A stretch of DNA of 20,904 nucleotides from the NCBI GenBank assembly GCA_964465385.1, contig CAYXIM010000025.1, forward strand, positions 1 to 20,904. Reading direction: 5' to 3'. The DNA comes from JAAYBY01 sp964465385. Lineage in GTDB: Bacteria > Bacillota > Clostridia > Saccharofermentanales > UBA5734. Below the pieces are notes generated by a model. That model was not told the DNA's origin, did not search any database, and was given only the letters and a program-made list of their open reading frames with translations. The translations under genes were made by a program, and so were the position numbers. This document shows, piece after piece, positions 1-6,481 of the stretch; position 1 is the stretch's first letter, and every line of letters starts with the position of its first letter.

Positions 1-58
1 CGCCTGTGAAGCGACCGTTGAAACCAGTCCGGTCCTTGGCTTACAGGGCAAGATTGCT

Positions 59-86
59 TTGCACAAGCTAGGCCCTGTGCTATGAT
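59..86 (+). promoter_or_regulatory. Sigma-70 type promoter for the oxoamine synthase gene
   Basis: TTGCAC at 59-64 and TATGAT at 81-86 are 16 bp apart, and a TG pair at 78-79 makes an extended -10. The leader to the start codon is about 60 nt and shows no strong terminator. Bases 1-58 hold nothing I can assign. Confidence 0.55.
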
Positions 87-150
87 GTTCTCAAGCTAAT
101 CTGGCAACAGGCAGCCTGCCTGCAAAAGCACATGGCAAGGAGAAACCAAT

Positions 151-1383
151 ATGGATCTGTTTGATAAGTGTCAGAGTTTTACGCGTGCCCGCCAGGTCAT
201 GGCGTTGGGCGTTTACCCCTATTTCCATGTCCTGACTTCCGGCCAGGACACCGTGGTCACCATGGCAGGCAAACGCACCATCATGCTGGGGTCCAACAAT
301 TACCTGGGCCTGACGGCGGATCCGCGTGTCAAGGAAGCGGCCATCAAGGCTGTTGAGAAGTATGGCTCCGGTTGCTCGGGATCCCGTTTTTTAAACGGCA
401 CCCTGGACCTGCACGTCCAGTTGGAAGAGGACCTGGCCCGTTTTTTGCAAAAAGAGGCGTGTCTGACCTTTTCAACCGGCTTTCAAACCAACTTGTCTAT
501 TATTTCAGCCATCACGGACCGCAACGACACCATCTTGTCGGATGCCATGAACCATGCCAGCATCGTTGACGGCACCCGCTTGTCTTTTGCCCGGACCCTC
601 AAGTACAAACACAACGACATGGCTGATTTGGAGCGCCTGCTGGCGCATACCGTGCAAACGCGCACAGGTGGCATTCTGATCGTCACCGATGGTGTGTTCA
701 GCATGGAGGGTGACATTTGCAACCTCCCGGCCATTGTCCGCCTGGCCCGCCAGTACGGGGCCCGCATTTTGGTCGATGATGCCCATTCAATCGGCGTCTT
801 GGGTGAAAAGGGGCGTGGCACGGCAGAGTACTTTGGCCTGACCGATGAAGTGGACCTGATCATGAACACCTTTTCCAAAACCCTGGCATCTCTGGGTGGC
901 TGCGTTGTTGGCGATGCCGACGTCATCCATTACATCAAGCACACCGCCCGGCCCTTCATTTTCAGCGCCAGCATCCCGCCGGCTCAGGTCGCAGCAGCGA
1001 AAGAAGCCCTGCGCATCCTGGATGAAGAACCACAGCGTGTCGCAAGGCTCAACAACATCGCCCGCTTCATGCGCCGGGGGCTTAACCGCCTGCCCCATGT
1101 CACAGTCTACGACTCAGGAAACGACATCGTCCCCATCATTCCCATCTTGACAGGTACAGAATTGAGAACCTTGTTCACCGCGCAGGCCCTGCTGGATGCC
1201 GGTCTATACGTCAACCCGGTTTTCCCGCCCGCCGTGCCGGATGAGTCCTGCCTCTTGCGCACCAGCTACACGGCCACCCACACGGACGCGCTTCTGGAAG
1301 AAGCCCTGGCCATAATCGGTTCCGTTTACAGCCACATGGCTGAACAAAAAGAATTTGATTTTGATACCGGACTGCCCCGCTGA
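151..1383 (+). CDS. PLP-dependent alpha-oxoamine synthase (serine palmitoyltransferase / AONS / KBL family)
   Basis: Enzymes of this family condense an amino acid with an acyl-CoA and release CO2, using pyridoxal phosphate. The 410-residue length is typical. Visible motifs are the stacking histidine in MNHASIVDG (His135), the PLP-ring aspartate in VDDAHS (Asp209, His212) and the Schiff-base lysine in FSKTLASLGG (Lys243). The stretches SGSRFLNGTLDLH, KYKHNDMADLERL, DGVFSMEGD and FIFSASIPPA resemble the bacterial serine palmitoyltransferase branch as I recall it, more than BioF. No biotin or threonine-degradation genes lie next to it, so the acyl-CoA partner is open. The start has AAGGAG 8 nt upstream. 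The gene stands alone behind its own promoter and converges on the phosphohexomutase gene with only 4 nt between the stops. Family assignment is firm; the exact reaction is not. Confidence 0.85.
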   Translation: MDLFDKCQSFTRARQVMALGVYPYFHVLTSGQDTVVTMAGKRTIMLGSNNYLGLTADPRVKEAAIKAVEKYGSGCSGSRFLNGTLDLHVQLEEDLARFLQKEACLTFSTGFQTNLSIISAITDRNDTILSDAMNHASIVDGTRLSFARTLKYKHNDMADLERLLAHTVQTRTGGILIVTDGVFSMEGDICNLPAIVRLARQYGARILVDDAHSIGVLGEKGRGTAEYFGLTDEVDLIMNTFSKTLASLGGCVVGDADVIHYIKHTARPFIFSASIPPAQVAAAKEALRILDEEPQRVARLNNIARFMRRGLNRLPHVTVYDSGNDIVPIIPILTGTELRTLFTAQALLDAGLYVNPVFPPAVPDESCLLRTSYTATHTDALLEEALAIIGSVYSHMAEQKEFDFDTGLPR

Positions 1384-1387
1384 TGCC

Positions 1388-2806
1388 TCAGCTGCCAAGT
1401 GCCAGCTGATCGGCCCACAGCCGGATCAACTGCTGTGAGCGGCTGGGCTCACTTGTTTCAGCCGTCAGGCGCAGCAGGTCTTCTGTCCCCGAGAAGCGGG
1501 CCAGAACCCAGTCTCCGTTTTCAAAGGTGACCTTGCAGCCGTCTTCCCGGCCAACCCGGGCAGGCGGCTGTCCAAAATCGGGCAGGTTGCCGCCAGCTGC
1601 AAGCTGCCGGTTCAACGTATGACGCCGCTGCGCCGGGTAACGGTAGTCCTGCTCAGCCAGATGGAAGGCACCGAAACGCATGCGGATATCTAAAAGCAGC
1701 TCAGAAAGGCTGCGGCCGGTCACAGCCAGCATTTCAACCAGCAAGGTGGCGGCATAAATACCGTCTTTTCCAGGGATGTGGCCGCGAACGGTCAAGCCAC
1801 CCGAGGATTCCCCGCCGATAACCGCTCCGGTTTCTTGCATTTTGGCAGACACATGTTTGAAGCCGACGGGCACCTCATAGCAGGTTTGACCGAACGCATC
1901 GGCCATGCGGTCCAACAGGTGGGTGGTGGCCAGGTTGCGCACACAAGGACCTGTCCAGCCCTTGCTGTTGACCAGGTAATCATAGAGTAAAACAAGGATC
2001 TGGTTGGGGTGTAAAAAGACCCCCCGGTCATCGATGATGCCCAGCCGATCGGCGTCCCCGTCAGTGGCGATGCCCAAATCAAAAGACCGCTCAACGACCA
2101 GCTGCTTGAGGGTGTTGAGGGTATCCACCTTGGGTGAAGGCAGGCGGCCGCCAAACAGGGTGTCGTGACGCTCGTGGATGACCTCAACATGGCACCGCGC
2201 TGTCAGCAGGATGGTCTGCAGGCTTGTTTTGGAAACACCATACATGGGGTCCAGGGCAACCTTTAAACCGCGGCCACGGATCGCGTCCATGTCCACCGAA
2301 TCAATGATGGCGTCGATGTAGGCGTTGAACGGGTTGATGCGAAGCAGCAGGCCCTCTTCTTCAGCCCGGGCCAGCGGCATGACCGGAATCGGTTCATCGC
2401 CCAGGCCATCAATCAGTGCCTCGAGTTGACCGGTGACCCCTTCATCGGCATCCCGGCCGCCTGCAGTGAAGAGTTTGATGCCGTTGTAAACAGCGGGGTT
2501 GTGACTGGCGGTAACCGACAAGCCGTAGGCTGTTTTTGTCTGGCGAACGGTGAACATGACCAGTGGTGTCGGGGCATCCGGCTCGATCAGGCGACAGACA
2601 ACCTGGTGGGCGGTCAACACCTCAATGGCCCACAAGGCCGCTTCGCGGGACAGAAAACGGCGGTCGTAACCCACGATGACGCCCCGGCCTGCCACACCTT
2701 CCTGGTGCATCAGCAGCGCCAGCCCCCGGCACAGTTTTTGAAGGTTGGCCCGGGTAAAGCCATCGGCGATGATGGCGCGCCAGCCGCCCGTGCCAAAGCG
2801 GATCAT
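1388..2806 (-). CDS. Phosphohexomutase (phosphoglucomutase/phosphomannomutase family)
   Basis: The protein has 472 residues and belongs to the alpha-D-phosphohexomutase superfamily, which moves phosphate between C6 and C1 of a hexose. All four signatures are present: the phosphoserine loop TASHNP (Ser101), the metal loop DGDADR (249-254), the sugar loop GGESSGG (331-337) and the C-terminal phosphate loop RFSGTEDLLRL. It opens with FGTGGWRAIIADGFT, typical of the cytosolic phosphogluco/phosphomannomutase group. It is last in the pyrG operon, and its ATG overlaps the stop of the nucleotidyltransferase gene (ATGA), so translation is probably coupled; a weak AGAGG lies 5 nt upstream. In context it would supply or remove hexose-1-phosphate for the neighbouring kinase and nucleotidyltransferase. 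Glucose, mannose and glucosamine phosphates cannot be told apart from the sequence. Confidence 0.88.
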   Translation of the reverse strand: MIRFGTGGWRAIIADGFTRANLQKLCRGLALLMHQEGVAGRGVIVGYDRRFLSREAALWAIEVLTAHQVVCRLIEPDAPTPLVMFTVRQTKTAYGLSVTASHNPAVYNGIKLFTAGGRDADEGVTGQLEALIDGLGDEPIPVMPLARAEEEGLLLRINPFNAYIDAIIDSVDMDAIRGRGLKVALDPMYGVSKTSLQTILLTARCHVEVIHERHDTLFGGRLPSPKVDTLNTLKQLVVERSFDLGIATDGDADRLGIIDDRGVFLHPNQILVLLYDYLVNSKGWTGPCVRNLATTHLLDRMADAFGQTCYEVPVGFKHVSAKMQETGAVIGGESSGGLTVRGHIPGKDGIYAATLLVEMLAVTGRSLSELLLDIRMRFGAFHLAEQDYRYPAQRRHTLNRQLAAGGNLPDFGQPPARVGREDGCKVTFENGDWVLARFSGTEDLLRLTAETSEPSRSQQLIRLWADQLALGS

Positions 2807-3578
2807 GACTGCCTCTGTGACAAAATACGGTCACATTGGTCCAGGTCCGCCTGGGTGTTGACACCCAGAATTTCCTGTTCGTCATGGATGGTGACCGTTT
2901 CAACCCGGTAACCCCCCTGCAGCATCAAGGCAGGCACGTCCGTCAGGTAATATTCGCCCTGGGCGTTCTGGTTATCCAGCTGTTTGAGCACCTCAAACAA
3001 GTGGGTGTTTTTGAACACANNNNNNNNNNACCCGGATTGACTTCAGCAAGGTTCAGTTGCTCAGCCGTCGCATCCCGTTGCTCCACGATGCCGCGAAAGG
3101 CACCTGACGCATCCCTGAGGATGCGGCCGTAGTCAGGGATGGTCTGGGTGATCGCCGTTAAAAGGGTGGCATCTGCCCCGGATGCCTGGTGCGTTTGGAC
3201 CAGTTTTTGATAGGTTTGCTGGCGGACCAGCGGCATGTCACCATAGATGACCAGGGTGTCCCCGTCAAAGCCTTCCAATAGGGGCCTGGCACAGGCCACC
3301 GCATGTCCGGTTCCCAGTTGTTGCGCCTGAAAGGCGTAGGTGTAGGCCGGTCCCATGGCCCCCCGGACCCGTTCAGCTTGAAAACCCACCACGATGATGG
3401 TGTCAGCAGGCGGGATGAAGGAGATGTGTGCCAGCGCCCAGCCCAAGAGGGTCTTGCCGGCAGCCCGCCGCAAGACTTTGGGGGCGTCGTTTGCTTCTGA
3501 CTGCAGCCTCTTTCCTTTTCCGGCTGCCAGGACAACCGCTTTAAGCGGTCCTCTGGTTTGCCAGTTATGCGCGTTCAT
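2803..3578 (-). CDS. GlmU-like sugar-1-phosphate nucleotidyltransferase, interrupted by an assembly gap
   Basis: This is a stand-alone nucleotidyltransferase domain like the N-terminal half of GlmU, about 255 residues, without the left-handed beta-helix acetyltransferase domain. It should join a sugar-1-phosphate to UTP or another NTP. Seen are LAAGKGKRL...APKVL (nucleotide loop), QQLGTGHA (uridine contact), YGDMPL (metal aspartate), YGRILRD, IVEQRDA, EVNPG and QGEYYLTD. Two positions differ from GlmU as I recall it: GKR instead of GTR in the first loop, and NPG instead of NTG. A 10-N run breaks the frame after NPG; the correct frame resumes at VFKNTHLFEVL, so I call the gene intact. I chose the ATG at 3578, since GGAGGG lies 6 nt upstream, and not the ATG at 3584, which touches it. 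It overlaps the kinase gene by 14 nt and the mutase gene by 4 nt. Confidence 0.82.
3020..3029. other. Assembly gap (10 N) inside the nucleotidyltransferase gene
   Basis: Ten unknown bases. With length 10 the reading frame is broken. The frames on both sides join only if the true length is 2, 5, 8 or 11 nt, and so on. Comparison by eye with GlmU proteins leaves room for two residues, which means about 5 nt. The run is therefore a fixed placeholder and does not show a frameshift. Confidence 0.9.
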
Positions 3579-4704
3579 GGTCATCCCTCCTGACTCCCTG
3601 GTCCTGTTTAAGTGGCCGTCCCGGATAGCCCATCTCGCTGACGGCCTCCAAGATAGCAGCCTGGCGGGATGGGTCTGCATAGACAAAGCAACAGCCGCCG
3701 CCGCCGGATCCGTTTAATTTGCCTCCCCAGGCCCCCTGGTCCATGGCCGTTTGTAAAATCGCCTCAATGGCCGGTGTCGACAACCCCAGGCCGTCCCGCA
3801 ACTGGGCATGGTGGCTGTTGAGCAGCGCACCCAGCTGCGGCCCTGAAACGGTGTCCGCTTCCAGCAGGGCCAGGCCTGCTTTAAACAGACGGTGGTTTTC
3901 AATGTTGGCGGCCAGCTTTTTTTGGTGGTTTGCATCCAGGTGCTTGAGCAGATCTGTTTTTTGTGGGTCCAGCTGGTCCGCGTCAAAAAAATCACGCACG
4001 CTGCGGATGCCAACCGACTTGAGTTGGCTGATGGCTTCCAGGGTGGGTTCTTTGGCTGAGGCCAACACCTGGGTGGTCTTTTTTTGCTGCAGGGAGTCAA
4101 ACAAGATCAGGCTGCCCGGCAAAGCGGTTTTAAGCGGCCGGACTTGAAACGGATCCAGGGTCAGGTGGACCAGGCCACCCACAGCTGATGTGTAGTGGTC
4201 CATCCGGCCGCCAGGTTCGTCGAACTCCAGAACCTCGGCCTGAAAAGCCAGTTCCGCGATGCGTTCAGGCTGGTCTTTGTCCGCATGCCCCATGCCTTCC
4301 AGCAAGGCCTTGATCAACACCACAACCATGGTGCTGGACGAGCACATGCCTTTGCCGATGGGGATGTCTGAATCCATTTCAAGGTCAAAGCCCCTCAGGG
4401 GGTAGCCGGCCTTTTGCAAGACACGGACGCTGCTTTTGAGGTAGTCCCGCTTGCTTTGATAGACCAGCGGCTGCTTCAAATCAAACACAACCGTTTCGTA
4501 GCGCCGTTCCTGGTGGATCGAATCCAGGCGGTTGAGTCGGCTGTCCCGGATACGGATGTGGATCAAATCATCCTCGCGGTCCTGGATGCTGGCCTGAAAA
4601 CGCAGGTCGATGGCCACAGCGATGACATCCAGACCCAGATAATCCTGGTGTTCGCCAAAGAGGCAGAGCCTGCTGGGGGTTGACACACGAATCGGTCCAC
4701 TCAT
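3565..4704 (-). CDS. GHMP-family sugar kinase (galactokinase-like)
   Basis: The 379-residue protein has the three GHMP kinase motifs in order: the sugar-binding N-terminal motif FGEHQDY (about 16-22), the ATP loop PIGKGMCSSSTMVV (115-128) and the C-terminal GGKLNGSGGGGCCFVY (about 327-342). GEHQDY resembles the galactokinase signature, but the rest is not close enough to name galactose. Kinases of this group next to a nucleotidyltransferase usually phosphorylate the anomeric C1 of a free sugar, so the likely product is a sugar-1-phosphate for the next gene. Its ATG overlaps the pyrG stop (ATGA), with AAAGGA about 10 nt upstream. Its last codons contain the ribosome binding site of the nucleotidyltransferase gene. 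The GHMP kinase class is firm; the substrate is unknown. Confidence 0.87.
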   Translation of the reverse strand: MSGPIRVSTPSRLCLFGEHQDYLGLDVIAVAIDLRFQASIQDREDDLIHIRIRDSRLNRLDSIHQERRYETVVFDLKQPLVYQSKRDYLKSSVRVLQKAGYPLRGFDLEMDSDIPIGKGMCSSSTMVVVLIKALLEGMGHADKDQPERIAELAFQAEVLEFDEPGGRMDHYTSAVGGLVHLTLDPFQVRPLKTALPGSLILFDSLQQKKTTQVLASAKEPTLEAISQLKSVGIRSVRDFFDADQLDPQKTDLLKHLDANHQKKLAANIENHRLFKAGLALLEADTVSGPQLGALLNSHHAQLRDGLGLSTPAIEAILQTAMDQGAWGGKLNGSGGGGCCFVYADPSRQAAILEAVSEMGYPGRPLKQDQGVRRDDHERA

Positions 4705-6314
4705 GACAGGTCCGTCCTTTCCCTGCTCGTCCGCCTGTCAACCGCCGCTTCGATGAAACCCACAAAAAGCGGGTGCGGCCGGTTGGGACGTGACTGAAAC
4801 TCCGGATGAAACTGGCAGCCGATGAACCAGGGGTGGTCTTCCAATTCGATCATTTCGACGATCCGGTGGTCTGGGGACAAGCCCGACAAAATCAAGCCGG
4901 CTGACATGAGGTCTGCCCGGTAGCTGTTGTTGACTTCGTAGCGGTGGCGGTGGCGTTCGTGGACCAGTGATTTTTGGTAAAGGCGGAAGGCCTTGGACCG
5001 CTCACTGATGACACAGGGGTACTGGCCCAGGCGCATGGTCGCGTTGTTCCGGTTGTTGGCCCGGTCCGGCATCAGGTCAATGACCGGGTCCGGTGTGCTG
5101 GCATCCATTTCGGTGCTGTGGGCCTTTTCCAGGCCCAGGACCTGCCTGGCCAGCTCGATCACCGCCACTTGCATGCCCAGTGAAATGCCAAAGTAGGGGA
5201 TTTTTTGTTCGCGGGCATAGCGGGCCGCGGCCAGCTTGCCATCGATGCCACGTTCACCAAAACCGCCGGGCACCAAAATGCCATCCACACCAGACAGGTG
5301 GTCCGGGCAGCCGGCTTCCGTCAGCTGGTCGGCATCGATCCAGCGGATGTTGACCCGCGCACGTTTGCCGGCGCCCCCGTGCACCAGGGCTTCAACGATG
5401 CTGATGTAGGCATCGTGCAAAGCAGCGTATTTGCCAACCAGGGCAATATCGACAGCCTGCTTGGGGTGTTTGAGGGCATCGACCATCTGGATCCAGGAGA
5501 CCAGGTCTGGTTCTGTTTCAGGAAAGCCAAAACGTCGGCAGACCAGGCTGGCCAGCCCTTCTTGTTCCAAGGCCAGCGGCACCTCATAGAGCAGCGGGAA
5601 GTCCATGTTTTCAATCACGCAGTCGGTCGGCACGTTACAGAACAAGGCAATTTTTTTGCGCAGCTCCAGGGTCAGGCCACATTCAGTGCGGCAAACAATG
5701 ATGTCTGGCTGGATGCCCAGGCTGAGCAAATCCTTGACACTGTGCTGGGTGGGCTTGGTTTTTTGCTCTTTGGAGACACGCAGGTAAGGCAACAAGGTCA
5801 CATGAATAAAGAGGCAGTTTTCCCGGCCCACATCCGAGGCGAACTGGCGCGTCGCTTCAAGAATCGGCAGCCCTTCAATGTCACCGATGGTGCCGCCGAT
5901 TTCAATGATGGCCACATCATAGCCCGTTTTCCCGATTCGGATCCGGTCCTTGATTTCGTTCGTGATGTGTGGGATGACCTGGACCGTGCCGCCCTGGTAG
6001 GCCCCTTTGCGCTCTTTCTGGATGACTGACCAGTAAATGCGCCCTGACGTCACGTTGCTGTTCTGGGACAGGCGTTCGTCAATAAAGCGCTCGTAATGGC
6101 CCAGGTCCAGATCGGTTTCAGCCCCGTCGTCGGTTACAAACACTTCACCGTGTTCGTAAGGGTTCATGGTTCCTGGATCCACATTCAGATATGGATCCAG
6201 CTTTTGCATGGTCACCCGGATGCCGCGTGCCTTGAGCAGGCGGCCCAATGACGCCGCTGTAATCCCTTTGCCCAGTCCCGATACCACACCGCCTGTTACA
6301 AAAATATACTTCAT
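4701..6314 (-). CDS. pyrG: CTP synthase with serine in place of the glutaminase cysteine
   Basis: This is a full-length CTP synthase of 537 residues. It makes CTP from UTP and ATP, with nitrogen from glutamine or ammonia. The synthetase domain (1 to about 270) is canonical: GGVVSGLGKG P-loop, KLDPYLNVDPGTM, DDGAETDLDLGHYERF, IEIGGTIGDIE and EQKTKPTQHSV. The amidotransferase domain (about 285-537) keeps VGKYAALHDAY, VPGGFGERG, RHRHRYEVN and the His503/Glu505 pair in FHPEF. The nucleophile loop reads FGISLGMQ where the family has GICLGMQ, so Cys is replaced by Ser378 (TCA at 5183-5181). Glutamine hydrolysis is probably lost, while ammonia-dependent synthesis should remain. I chose the ATG at 6314 (MKYIF) because GGGAGG lies 5 nt upstream; an in-frame ATG at 6332 lacks this. 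It leads the operon with the sugar kinase and follows a probable CTP-responsive attenuator. Confidence 0.96.
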   Translation of the reverse strand: MKYIFVTGGVVSGLGKGITAASLGRLLKARGIRVTMQKLDPYLNVDPGTMNPYEHGEVFVTDDGAETDLDLGHYERFIDERLSQNSNVTSGRIYWSVIQKERKGAYQGGTVQVIPHITNEIKDRIRIGKTGYDVAIIEIGGTIGDIEGLPILEATRQFASDVGRENCLFIHVTLLPYLRVSKEQKTKPTQHSVKDLLSLGIQPDIIVCRTECGLTLELRKKIALFCNVPTDCVIENMDFPLLYEVPLALEQEGLASLVCRRFGFPETEPDLVSWIQMVDALKHPKQAVDIALVGKYAALHDAYISIVEALVHGGAGKRARVNIRWIDADQLTEAGCPDHLSGVDGILVPGGFGERGIDGKLAAARYAREQKIPYFGISLGMQVAVIELARQVLGLEKAHSTEMDASTPDPVIDLMPDRANNRNNATMRLGQYPCVISERSKAFRLYQKSLVHERHRHRYEVNNSYRADLMSAGLILSGLSPDHRIVEMIELEDHPWFIGCQFHPEFQSRPNRPHPLFVGFIEAAVDRRTSRERTDLS

Positions 6315-6393
6315 CTTGTCCTCCCGAACCATGTGACGCGATCATTGTCTGTTTGGGGACTGGGTACAACTAACCTGTTTTGATGCCTGATAG

Positions 6394-6423
6394 AAAAAAC
6401 GCCCCGTCTGTTTTGCGGGGCGT
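6394..6423 (-). terminator. Hairpin and U-tract: pyrG leader attenuator, probably also the end of glnA transcription
   Basis: Read on the minus strand, ACGCCCCG and CGGGGCGT form a perfect 8-bp stem with a 9-nt loop, followed by a run of six T that includes the last stem base. The hairpin lies between the pyrG promoter and the pyrG start, about 7 nt after the predicted start site. It must therefore be passed for pyrG to be expressed. It would also stop transcripts coming from glnA. Confidence 0.8.
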
Positions 6424-6435
6424 CTTGCCCTTGCT

Positions 6436-6465
6436 ATTATATAATGATGGTTTTCCGGCTGTCAA
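6436..6465 (-). promoter_or_regulatory. Consensus sigma-70 promoter of the pyrG operon with a GGGC start
   Basis: On the minus strand, TTGACA (6465-6460) and TATAAT (6441-6436) are 18 bp apart; both hexamers match consensus exactly. Six bases below the -10 the transcript would begin GGGC (6430-6427). Transcription that starts with GGGC is the hallmark of CTP-sensitive pyrG attenuation in Bacillus. The promoter lies just downstream of the glnA stop. Confidence 0.75.
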
Positions 6466-6481
6466 ATGCGCCGGACCGTTT

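Noticed and set aside
2803..3578. Nucleotidyltransferase as a pseudogene
   Set aside because: The frame break coincides exactly with the ten N; both flanks keep conserved motifs and start and stop signals are intact.
5205..6029. 274-codon plus-strand open frame opposite pyrG
   Set aside because: It is the antisense shadow of a fully conserved CTP synthase. It has no ribosome binding site and its protein shows no family motif.
6394..6423. Hairpin as only the glnA terminator
   Set aside because: A consensus promoter lies upstream of it on the same strand, so the hairpin is in the pyrG leader; it may serve both roles.
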